Shown here piece after piece: positions 55,201 through 64,000 of a stretch of DNA of 64,000 nt; position 1 is the stretch's first letter, and each line of letters starts with the position of its first letter. The notes under the pieces were generated by a model. It was given only the letters and a program-made list of their open reading frames with translations, had not been told where the DNA came from and searched no databases. This DNA is from Caenorhabditis remanei (Eukaryota > Nematoda > Chromadorea > Rhabditida > Rhabditidae), in contig NC_071328.1 in NCBI RefSeq assembly GCF_010183535.1, forward strand, positions 15,996,001 to 16,060,000, in the 5' to 3' direction. Made by a program: the position numbers and the translations under genes.

Positions 55201-58200
55201 TTCATTGTTGCGTGTTTCTGTAGATTTTCGTTATTATTCGATCGCTACTGAAACAGCAAAACGTATTATCCCGGCCAGAACGCGGAGGAATAATAACCAT
55301 ACTTGCAAAATTTCGGGCTGGCCCGCCGGGCCGGCCCGGCCCGGTTTCAGCCCGGCCCGGCCCGGCCCGGATCGGGCCGGGCCGGGCCGGGCCGAGAAAG
55401 TGCCGGCCCGGATTTGAATTTTTGAATTTTTTTCACTAGAATTTTTTTTCAATAATTTTTTTGTCTGAAAATTTTCCAAATTTTTTCTCAAGAATATAAA
55501 AAAATCAGTTTTAAGCGAGTTATAAGACCTTAAAATTCCAAAAATCGCTCCCCGTCGTCATTTTTTTCAGTACATTTCAATAGAAATTCTCGTCATCTGA
55601 GCATGAAATGCATTCATAAATGTTCATTTTTCGAATTTTTCTTGAGAATTTTTGAAAATATTGCTTTGAGGTGTACGACGAGGAGAATTTCTATTAAAAT
55701 GTTCTGAAAAAGTGCACGACCAGCATCGATTTTTGACATTTTGAGGTCTCATAACTCGCTTTAGACACATTTTCAGACATGAAACCAAAAGAAATTTATC
55801 TTTTTCCTGGCTTTCTAAATCGATTCATATCAAAAATCCTCAGTTTAGAAGTAGTTGTGTCCCCCTATAAAAATTTTTCCAAAAAAATCGGAAAAATTTC
55901 GAAAAAAAAAATTTGAATTTTTTTAGTACTGAAAATCCGGGCCGAACCGGGCCGCGGGCCGGGCCGGGCCGGAGAAATTCTGATTTCGGCCCGGCCCGGC
56001 CCGTTGCAACTCTGATAATAACATTTAATTAGAAATACTTTTAAAAATCCTATTCACGAAGTAATTTATTAATTTTTTTTTTTTCGAACGTGAACAGCCC
56101 CATAATTGAAAATGCCAATAATCCTATTCAAAAAATCGAAATTTATGCCTCTATTTTGAACCTATCCGTTCGGCAATTTTTCTAACTTAAAAGTCATCAA
56201 GTATCAACTAAACCAACGTTTTTTTCTGACAAAATTACACAAAAACCCCAAAATTTGCAGTAATTTCAACAAAAAATGGGTTTTCTTTTACTTTTTTGAT
56301 GAACTATGAAAATAATGCTTGAAAAGCAGAAGAAATGTTTCTAACATGCGCCTCTATTACAGGGTGCGCCACTATTATTCAAACCGCCTTTTAGGATGCG
56401 CCTGTATTAGAGGGGCGCTTCTATTACAGTTTCTACGGTATTACAGTAACCCACGCAGAAACTTTTCTACAGGATTTGAGTGAAAATTTCGAGAAATTCA
56501 GAATGCACAGACTTCTGCAGAGGCCCTGTCAAAGTACTGCGGGCAGCGCATTGAGAGGACCACCGCTGGAGGCCGTGAGGATATTCTTTCGATTTTTATT
56601 ATTTGTGAATATGATTCTTTAGTATGTTTTATTTTATTTTATTCCCCGCGAATAATCGGTTAGAGCCATGGGAATGTGAAGAGACTGGGGCCGGAGTGAT
56701 GATTTTCCCACTCTTTTTCCACTATTTTCCAGTTTTTTTCCCAATTTCCTTACACTTTTCCATACTTGTCAACCGGGCCGAAACTGGCCGGCTCGTAACT
56801 CGCGTCAAAATGAATATTATGAGCTGAAAAATATACCAAAATGTAGATCTCGACGAGGTCTATGTCCGTGACCTACTACGGGCCGGATGGCTATTCGTTA
56901 ATAAGTCGCGGGCCGGGAAAAAGTGCCAAAAAACGCGAAAATGGACAAAAAAGCCATTCTAGCCCGGCCCGCGGTGCATTATCGAATAGTCATCTGGCCC
57001 GTAGTAGGTAACGGACATAGAACTCGTCGAGATCTACATTTTGGTATATTTTTCAGCTCATAATATTCATTTTGACGCGAGTTACGAGCCGGCCAGTTTC
57101 GGCCCGGTTGACAAGTATGCATATTTCTAACTTTTTCTTACACTTTCCTAATTCTTTTACTCTCTTCCTACTTTCATTATTTCAGAAGATGAACTTTTTC
57201 GTTTATCCCTACGTAATTCAAAAACAAATTCTGAACTTCATGAGTGATCAGGATTTGTTCATTCTCTCTTTGTGCTCGAATAATATGCGAAAATCGGTCA
57301 CATTCAACCAGTGGAGCCGGTTCAGGAAAATCAAATATGTTACCTACGGAGTCAATGACCACAGCATTTATGTTTCTCTTGATTCATTTTTGCATCCATT
57401 TTTATGCTTAAGAGAGAAATTAGATAATGAAGTTAACGTGAAGAGGTTTATCATTAGTGGAAACGCTATTGATTTTCGGTGAGTTTTCGAAGTTTAAAAA
57501 AATATATTTGAAACATATTTGTCAACCGGGCCGAAACGGGCCGGCGCTTAACTTGCTTCAAACTGAGTTTAATGATCTGAAAAATTAACCAAATTTAGAT
57601 ATTGGCTTACGCACCGGCGACCTGTTTTGGCCCGGTTGACAGGTATGATATGCGAAGTTTTAGTTTCCATCAGACCCAGTATTAAAGCATGCAGGACATA
57701 GTTGTCACCGGGCCGATCCGGGCCTTGTTCGGGCCTTGAGATAACTCGCTTCAAAATTACAATTATGAGTCGTTCAACCTGTCAAATTGTAGATCTCGGT
57801 GAGCTCTACTCGATTCTATTTTCGTTTTCACTGTGAGTTCAGTGAGAGCCGCTGTACAATCCATTTAGTGGCCGGGCCATGAATCAAGACCATGAATCAA
57901 GACCCGGCCACTAAATGGATTGTAAAGCGGTTCTCACTAAACTCACAGTGAAAACGAAAATAGAATCGAGTAGAGCTCACCGAGATCTACAATTTGACAG
58001 GTTGATCGACTCCTAATTGTCATTTTGAAGCGAGTTATCTCAAGGCCCGCACAAGGCCCGGTGACAACTATGATGCAGGATGTTTCAGATTCCCAATTAA
58101 AACAGGACACGCAACACTTACTGCTTTGTACACTGAGAATTTCGGAACACGAGAAGTCATGGAATTGATTCATGAGCATCTCTTTCAATTATTTGGAGAG

Positions 58201-61200
58201 GAGAAAACGGATCATAAGATATTTATATCTACAGATTACACTGATTCATTTCCAATTCAAATCGAACATAAGAGCACAATTGATATTGTTTCTATGAAGT
58301 TCAGAGCAAAACATTGGGATGACTATTTCAAATCTAATCGTATACAAAAGCGCGTAGAAATTTACTCAGAAGAAGCAGTTGGTCGACTCAAGAAAAACTC
58401 AAGATTGTATCAAGCTGAAACTCTTTTATTCACAGGATCGAAACTGTTAATTACCGATATACTGGTCTATTTCAAAGGGCACCAGGCATTTTTGCAAACT
58501 CCGGAATGTAACATTTCTGACATAAGTTCGTTTTTGACACGATGGATGTCTCATAATTGTTGCAAAAATCTAAATTTACTGATCTTGAACTTGCTTGAAT
58601 CTTCTATAGATCCTAAAGAAGTGATGAAGTTAGTTGATATAAAAAAACTCGACTCGTCGACGAAAACACCTGTGTATCTATATAACAACATGTAAGTTTG
58701 GATATAAGCTGATCGGGAGACAATTGACTTGATTTTATTTTTTCAGCTCATATAATCAAGCGGACAAGGTTCCAGTCGAACTGCCAATTCGAACATATGT
58801 TGTGCGGGACTGTGATCAAATAGTTGCTTCTGTTCACATTGAAGAAAAAAAGATGGTGCTTGGTGTTTGGAATATGACAGAAAGCAATTCATCGATAAGT
58901 TCAAGATGAAAACGGAGCCTAATCTTTGAAAAAAAAATCAAGGTGATAACCTTTTGAGCTGTACTGTATCAGTATCACACTCGCATTGTCGACAATCTCA
59001 ATATCAACGTAATAAGCACATAATCTAACATGTGGTCTAAAATTCGTATCTACTGTAAAATAAAAATTTTCACAATTTTTCTCACGTCAGAATGCAGATG
59101 TCCAGACATTCCAATTAGTTGTTATTAATGTTATATTATATTTTGTATTATGTTTAATAAATCTATTCTTTAGCACATACCTCTTCCCTGTTTTCCCCCA
59201 AAACACTTTAAAAAGTTAAGAGAGCGCCAAATTTTGAGCTTGGGGTACCTTTGACGCGTTTTTAGCGGTTTTTGATGCTGGAAACGCCACGAAATCAGAG
59301 AACGCGTCAAAGGTGCGCCAGCCAACGCCTTTTTTAGTCATTTTTCATACTTTTTGAACGATTTTGACAGTTTTTTTAAAAGAGTTTTTCTTCCAGCTTA
59401 ACGCGTCAAAGGCACGCCAGATAGCCAAAGATTGGCAAAAAAACGTTCTACGGCGAAGGCGCGCCAGCAGTCACTCACAATTTTGAGTTCGAAATGGTTG
59501 TGGCGACTTTGACGCGTCTTCAAAACTGAAAACGCGTCAAGACTGGAGTGCCTGAGACGCGTAAAGTTCAGAGACTAAAACGCGTCAAAGAGGCGCCAGC
59601 CAGCAAACTTGGAGCGCTTTCAGTCGAAAACCATTTCTGGTCGATTTTTACCGTTTTTAGTCAAAAATCCCGGATTTTCTGCTCGCAAACCATCAAAATC
59701 GTTCAAAATCGGTGTATTTTCAAAGATCTCTAAATTTTCTCATTCTCTGTGGCCCTCTGTGCATCCAGATATCCGGATTTCCAAACTCTGTTCATCCGGA
59801 TGTCCAGACACCCCAATTTCCTCAATTTTCTGTCTGTCTTTCCTTCTGTTCATCCAGATGTCAGCCGATTTCAGCCAATCTTAACCCATCTCCATTTCTC
59901 CACACTCCTGTCTGTCCCCCTGTCCATCCAGATGTCCCCCACTCTCTTACCTGTATCAAAACCTTCTCAATCAACATATACAACGGTTCAAGGGGTCCCC
60001 CTTCGAACAGTCTCGTTCTAAACAAATTCACAAACAACGCCAGACCAGCAATGACGTGTAATCGAACACATTCACTCCAATGATCGTCACAAAGATGGAG
60101 ATGAAGTGAGAGAAGTGAATGGAAAAGAGTCTCCGAGTGAGGCCAATGACGGTGATGTCGTTGTGAGGCGGCGAGTTGATGGGCGAATGTTTGAGCCACG
60201 TCGAGAACGATTAGAGCGACTTCTTGGGACAAATTGACGAGTTGAAGGACACGGAATGGAATCGAGTTCGTGGATCCTGGAAATAGAATTGAGTGTATTC
60301 TCTATGGTTTTGGGGGCGGGGGGGATGATTTTGTGAGGTTTAGAAACTCAAAGTTGCGTCAAAATTCCTAATTTTGTGTCTAAGATCGAGAAACGGGCAC
60401 CAAATCCAAATGAAAAGTTGAGAAAGTGAAATTTTAATAATCAGGGATGGTTTTTGAGATGTGCAACTATGAATTGTAGCCCGGATTCTCTAAATTTTGG
60501 GCGTAGAATCGGAAAAGTGGATTCCGGGTCCCAAATGAATGGTATTGAACGTGAAAAATGAGCGGAGATGTTCGAGAACTCATAAAAATCACGCTAGATC
60601 CCCAAAAATCAGCTCGATCCTACATTTTGAGCTCCGGGAGCAGGAAAATCGAATATAAAACAGGAAAACTGGCTCCAGAATCAAAAATTTGGTCTAGAAT
60701 CAGAAAAATGAGCCAGGAACCCGATAATCACCACCTCAGAACTCGATAATTTCAGAATTTTGAGTTTAAAAAACTAAGAAATTGAGCTCAGATTGATAGA
60801 TCAGAAGTTTTTGAGGTCTCAGAGCTGAAAAATCGAGTCTAGAATCAGAAAATTAGTTCGAGATCCCAAAAACTGGTCCAAACTGAATATTTTTGACTCG
60901 AAAAATAAACAATGGAGTCTAGATTCCAGATCTTACGGGCCAAATCGAGAAAATGGCTCCAAATTCAAAAAAAAACATCTGAAACTGACCAGACGCATTC
61001 GGATCATCATCACCCATCATCATTTCAGCCGATTGTCGATTGGGTGTAGTGGATGAGACACGTGCAGATGGTAAGTTGAGAGTAAACAGAGAACGAGTCT
61101 TCGAATTGGCAGCAGTACGGCGAAGAGCATGCTCTTTTCCACGGTATCTGAAAACAGAAAGATGTGTGTCTGTCGGTGTGTCCAGAACTCCGGAATTCCG

Positions 61201-63131
61201 GAATAAAATTTCGAAAATCCGCAACACGGAATTCTGAAATTTACAACAGAAAACTGTGTGAAATTTTTGGGAACATTTTGTCTGAAATCAATCTGAAACT
61301 GTATGCTCTGGTGCAAATCAAAAAGTGCTCAAAAATATTCAAAACGTTACCTAAAAACCTCAAAAATTTGTATCGGATGCTTTAAAAAGCTAAAATTCTT
61401 GGAATTTCAGCCGAAATTTGTTTTAAAAAGAGCTTCTTGAAAAATATTTGTTTAAACAGCTAAATTTCTGGAAATGTCAGCTCAAAACCTATAATTTTAT
61501 GCAATTTTCAACTAAAAACTTTGAAAAATTGAGTTTCAGGCCCCAAGAAAGCGAAAAATCTGAAATTTTGTGGCAATTTTTACGAATTTTTTTATTCAAA
61601 TGTATGCTCTGATGCAAATCAAAGTGTTCCAAAAATATCCAAAGAGGGTTACCTAAAAACGTCGACAATCAACTCCAACAGCCGTATCATCTTCTCAGCA
61701 TTCGCTCCGTCGTTCTCTGTCCACAAAGCGGCGAGTATTCGTTTTGGCATTCGTTGGAGAATGAATACACAACAAATCAATATATCCTGTATCTCGTCTT
61801 CTGTCAACTTCTCAACTAGTGGTGTCGACGACGTCTGGAAAATGATTTTTTCATGGTTTTCAGCCGACGTTTTGCTGATTTCCGATTAAACAAATGTCTG
61901 GCGTGGCTAAAACGCGTCAGAATTTTGAAGATGCGGTAGCTGGCGTGCCTTTGGACGCTTTCTAGACAACTTTGACCGATTCTAACGAGTCTGGCGCATT
62001 TTCGGAAAAATTTTTGGCGATCTAGGGCACATTGGACGCTTTGCGATCTTAACCGAATCTCACGAGTCTGGCGCACGTTTGACGCATTTTTGAATCCCGA
62101 CGATCTTCACCGATTTTTAGCAGTATGGCGCACGTTTGACGCATTTTCAAACCTCCTTTCAAGCTATCTGGGGCACCTTTGACGCATTTTCAGACTACTT
62201 TCGTGTTTTGCGCTGTTTGGGGCACCTTTGGCCCATTTTCAGACTATTATCTGGGGCACCTTTGATCTTGACCGATTCTCACGAGTCTGGCGCGCTTTTG
62301 GCGCACTTTCAGACCACTTTTGGGGAACCTTTGGCGCTATCTGGCGTTCCTTAGGAGTGTTGTCCTAATTTTGACAAATCTGGCGTGCCTTAGACGCGTC
62401 AGAATTTGAAAAAAAAATGCGGTCGCTGGGGTGCCTTTGGACGCTTTTTGTATACTTTAAAACCAATTTTAATGAATACAGTTTGACGCGAGTTTGGAAT
62501 CATTTCTAAGCTATCTGGGGCGTCTTTGACGCTTTTCGATCTTGACCGATTTTCACGAGTCTGGCGCACTTTTGACGCATTTGAAAACCACTTTTGGGGT
62601 ATCTGGTGCGCTTTTGACGCATTTTCAGACCACTTTTGGGCTATCTGGGGCGTCTTTGACGCTTTTCGATCTTGACTGATTCTCACGAGCCTGGCGCACT
62701 TTTGACGCATTTTCAGACTGCTTTTGGGGTATCTGAGCCTAATTTTGACAAATCTGGCGTGCCTTTGGACGCCTTACCTTCTGCCCTCCAGCACCATTCG
62801 ATGCTCCCAACGGAGGCGGCGGTGGCATCTGTGGTGGCCGTGACGTCGTCATCGTTGAATGTGTCGACGGAACGGGACTCGATGTTCTCACGGGACTTCC
62901 TCTCGAGAATTGATTCACTTCCGTGTATCGATTCGTCACACTTCGAAATTTCGACATTGACTTTGCTGACACTGATGAGGCTATCGTCTGTGTGTGGGCA
63001 GTGGGGAATGAACGATAGCCGGTGGGCGTGGCGTCGACGTCTTCAAATTCTTCCGAAACGAATTCGTGGAGATGATCGAGAGCGAAGGTTAGGACGGGCG
63101 CGTAGAGCATCGCGATTCGACGTTGGATTGT
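46219..63131 (-). CDS. DOCK-D (zizimin-type) RhoGEF, C-terminal 960 residues
   Basis: DOCK proteins activate Cdc42/Rac through the DHR-2 domain. Thirteen minus-strand exons join with every phase kept: 62778-63131, 61653-61834, 60990-61147, 59951-60276, 53809-54040, 52494-52847, 50671-50906, 49328-49452, 48519-48727, 47497-47849, 47258-47376, 46679-46817, 46219-46314. DOCK landmarks appear in order: LTEDEIQDILICCVFIL, VFRYRGKEHALRR, AALLQLILRNGYEVAQG, LHLQLADSYRGSAALRSAW, AEASVCHAHSVAIIARELEE, KRHLGAYFRVRFYGETHF, DPTVAYVQITHVEPSP and LQLLLQGAVLPTVNAGPLAY. The last is the alpha-10 insert region whose valine acts as nucleotide sensor; the VNAGPLAYA form points to the DOCK9-11 group. The C-terminus (HPPRSAMHILDMMGGVRN) follows. 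A proline-rich linker (PPQMPPPPPLG) lies at 62820. The N-terminal PH/DHR-1 half lies right of the window. One 5.9-kb intron hosts an F-box gene. Confidence 0.92.
46858..47100. repeat. TTACAACTGCGCCCC foldback in DOCK intron
   Basis: TTACAACTGCGCCCCACCGC...GAGAGTATCGGTGAGAGACGC at the left pairs with GCGTCTCTCGCCGATACTCTC...GGCGCAGTTGTAA at the right. A small relative with TTACAACCGCGCTCTACCG ends is at 51109-51217. Confidence 0.8.
48830..49600. repeat. Cluster of CTGGCGCGCCTnTGACGCG short repeats
   Basis: About ten copies of a 20-23-base unit occur (CTGGCGCACCTCTGACGCGTC, CTGGCGCGCCGTTGACGCGTTT and complements), with GGCCACGCCCCC between them. The exon 49328-49452 interrupts the cluster. Confidence 0.8.
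49868..50391. mobile_element. TTAA-flanked MITE, copy 3 (in DOCK intron)
   Basis: TTAAAGGAGGACCGAAGTCAT at the left pairs with ATGACTTCAGTCCTTCTTTAA at the right. The arms follow copies 1 and 2, including TGTAGTCCTCTCGGACAA and its complement. Confidence 0.85.
51239..52053. repeat. Large palindrome in DOCK intron
   Basis: GGAAAATGTGGAAAAATGACG at the left pairs with CGTCATTTTTCCACATTTTCC at the right. Further in, AATCCAGGTTACCGGGTGTCCGAAACGG pairs with CCGTTTCGGACACCCGGTAACCTGGATT. It also contains several GGACATCCGGACACACAGA motifs. Confidence 0.75.
52880..53740. repeat. Cluster of GGCGCGCC short repeats, both orientations
   Basis: About 16 copies occur of AACGCGTCAAAGGCGCGCCAG or its complement, alternating in direction every 40-90 bases, between DOCK exons. 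A G20 run lies at about 53620-53639. Confidence 0.85.
54170..54640. repeat. Cluster of TGTCTGTNTGTCCGGATGTCC motifs
   Basis: More than twelve variants of CTGTGTATCCAGATGTCC, CTGTTTGTCCGGATTT and CATCCAGATGTCCAGAT occur within 470 bases. Others are scattered at 47930-48340, 49670-49840, 50480-51010, 51640-52200, 52440-52490 and 59745-59935, all within DOCK introns. Confidence 0.8.
55303..56009. mobile_element. GGCCCGGCCCGG-ended foldback
   Basis: The left end has over 80 bases of GGGCCGGCCCGGCCCGG and complements; the right end is GGGCCGGGCCGG...GGCCCGGCCCGGCCCGTTGCAA. The inner arms pair imperfectly (CATTTCAATAGAAATTCTCG with CGAGGAGAATTTCTATTAAAATG; ...AAGCGAGTTATAAGACC with GGTCTCATAACTCGCTT). 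A solo end is at about 33375-33430. Confidence 0.75.
56767..57116. mobile_element. CTTGTCAACCGGGCCG MITE
   Basis: It is a nearly perfect palindrome: CTTGTCAACCGGGCCGAAACTG at the left and CAGTTTCGGCCCGGTTGACAAG at the right, with GTAGATCTCGACGAGGTCTA and its partner inside. It ends 72 bases before the start of the F-box gene. A short relative is at 57518-57650. Confidence 0.85.
57189..58909 (+). CDS. F-box protein with type-2 F-box-associated (FBA_2) domain
   Basis: F-box proteins recruit substrates to SCF ubiquitin ligases; this nematode class has an N-terminal F-box and a C-terminal FBA_2 substrate-binding region. The ATG at 57189 follows TTTCAGAAG, a likely trans-splice acceptor. Exons 57189-57478, 58089-58691 and 58747-58909 keep phase, giving 351 residues. 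Residues 1-40 are F-box-like (YVIQKQILNFMSDQDLFILS). The end has the typical FBA_2 pattern, TYVVRDCDQIVASV...MVLGVWNM. AATAAA is at 59156. The whole gene lies antisense in the intron 54041-59950 of the DOCK gene, and its own first intron is filled by GC-ended MITEs. The C. elegans relatives form a large, rapidly evolving family. Family call from motif memory. Confidence 0.8.
57700..58071. mobile_element. AGTTGTCACCGGGCCG MITE in the F-box gene intron
   Basis: AGTTGTCACCGGGCC...GGGCCTTGAGATAACTCGCTT at the left is inverted at the right (AAGCGAGTTATCTCAAGGCCC...GGCCCGGTGACAACT). The centre pairs CCACTAAATGGATTGTA with its complement. It is related in its ends to the 56767-57116 element. Confidence 0.85.
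59156..59161 (+). promoter_or_regulatory. Poly(A) signal of the nested F-box gene
   Basis: AATAAA lies about 250 bases after the stop codon, in an AT-rich stretch, on the strand opposite to DOCK. Confidence 0.5.
59220..59640. repeat. Cluster of GGCGCGCC short repeats
   Basis: About eight copies of AACGCGTCAAAGGCGCGCCAG-type units occur in both directions, followed directly by TGTCCGGATGTCC-type motifs up to the DOCK exon at 59951. Confidence 0.8.
60277..60989 (-). other. DOCK intron with degenerate short repeats
   Basis: It is AT-rich and made of loose variants of GAATCAGAAAATTGG / GATCCCAAAAATCAGCTCGA. No nested gene and no foldback is visible. Confidence 0.4.
61890..62770. repeat. Cluster of TCTGGCGCACnTTTGACGCATTTT repeats
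   Basis: About 22 copies occur in 880 bases, nearly all in one direction, in a loose tandem of 40-90 base spacing. A larger unit recurs at about 62505 and 62640 (GGGCTATCTGGGGCGTCTTTGACGCTTTTCGATC). Confidence 0.85.
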
Positions 63132-63134
63132 CTG

Positions 63135-64000
63135 GAAATATTTAGTTACTTTTTGAGATTTCTGGGGCGTCGTTGGCGCGCGCTTTTTAGAAAGAAAATG
63201 GCTTTAAAACGACGTTTTTAGCAGAATTGGAGATGGCTGGCGCGCCTTTGACGCGTTCTTACAACAAAGATTGCCTGGAGTGTCTGGTGCTCCTTCGGCG
63301 CGTCTAATAATAAGTACTATTTGAGATGGCTGGAGTGCCGTTGACGCGCTTTTCAGGGAAAAATGGCTTTAGAAACGGTCAAACCCTAAAAACCAGAAGT
63401 TGAAACAACTGGTGCGCGTTTGACGCGTTCTCACAGCAAAAATGGTATTCAGAAATGTCAGGAGCGCCTTTGACGCATTTTAGAATGTGGAAATTCTATA
63501 ATTTTCACATTTATGGCAGGCTTGAGCGCGTTTTTTTGTAAAACCTCAAATAATGAACTGGTGCACCTTCGGCGCGTCTCACAATCCCAATTTTCTGACT
63601 ATTTCAGCGGTTTTTGTTCAAATATCTGGGGGCTGGCGCATCTTGGACGCGTTTCTTATATGCTTTTTGAAAATTATAAGATCTGGGGCACCTTTAACGC
63701 GCTTTTTTTGGTTTGAAAAGTCAGTTTTTGAGCAAATTCATATATTTTACTGGCTGGCGCGCCTTTGGCGCGTTTCGGGATAGATTTTCAATCTGAAAGA
63801 TTGGTGCCTGGGGCGCCTTTGACGCGTTTCATGATAGTGTTTAATCAGAATTTGGTTTTTTTTCTGACTGGGGCGCCTTTCTGATCGATTTTATAGCAAA
63901 AACTTGATTTTTCCCTGATTTTCAGCCAAATTCTTCTAAATTTTTACTGTCTGCCGCACCGTTGACGCGTTCTGAAGAGAGCTGAACGATTGGTGTCTGG
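63135..64000. repeat. DOCK intron with dense CTGGCGCGCCTTTGACGCGTTT repeats (to right edge)
   Basis: About 16 copies run in the same direction from 63165 to the end of the window. No exon is visible, so the next upstream DOCK exon lies beyond 64000. Confidence 0.8.

Noticed and set aside
55205..55491. Ala/Arg/Pro/Gly-rich frames at 55.3 kb
   Set aside because: They are by-products of the GGCCCGG repeat forming the end of a foldback element.

Overview
This is nuclear DNA of a nematode, almost certainly a Caenorhabditis species (I cannot say which). Coding sequence is split into short exons with GTAAGT-type donors and TTTTCAG acceptors, introns and spacers are AT-rich, and the gene families are typical of Caenorhabditis: a patched-related (PTR) protein, a WSN-domain receptor-like phosphatase, an F-box/FBA_2 protein and a DOCK-D RhoGEF. 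Density of foldback elements, MITEs and minisatellites is very high, as on the repeat-rich arms of Caenorhabditis chromosomes. I traced exons by hand by matching splice sites and phase; those models are inference, but all 12 internal junctions of the DOCK gene and all eight of the WSN-PTP gene keep phase.

Layout. 0-5.2 kb: 3' part of a PTR gene (+), its introns packed with palindromic elements. 5.7-6.6 kb: a small multi-exon gene (A) behind a 5' exon module that recurs three more times. 6.6-8.4 kb: repeats. 8.4-8.8 kb: a small secreted protein (-). 8.9-18.6 kb: almost pure repeat, including two giant foldbacks, and perhaps one tiny gene (-). 18.9-23.0 kb: two small poorly resolved genes (B, C), both behind the shared 5' module and with a 27/40-bp minisatellite between them. 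23.4-26.0 kb: a decayed transmembrane/kinase-like gene. 26.3-32.5 kb: a complete nine-exon gene for a 1227-residue WSN-transmembrane-tyrosine-phosphatase protein. 33.2-34.9 kb: gene D, with the shared module and a CxxC...CxxC finger. 35.9-41.8 kb: gene E, a complete 242-residue Ser/His/Asn-rich protein. 43.7-45.4 kb: a tandem array of about 280-bp units carrying splice signals, followed by a TIR element. 46.2 kb to beyond the right edge: the C-terminal 960 residues of a DOCK-D (zizimin-type) RhoGEF on the minus strand, with a complete F-box gene nested antisense in its 5.9-kb intron.

The genes do not form a pathway. Membrane/receptor genes (PTR, WSN-PTP) and an intracellular GTPase regulator sit beside lineage-expanding families. 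The most unusual signals are the 5' exon module shared by four otherwise dissimilar genes, the altered phosphatase active site, the hundreds of short GGCGCGCC-centred repeats, and a motif (TGTCCGGATGTCC-like) that seems confined to the DOCK introns. Several apparent frame breaks fall on homopolymer runs and may be assembly errors.
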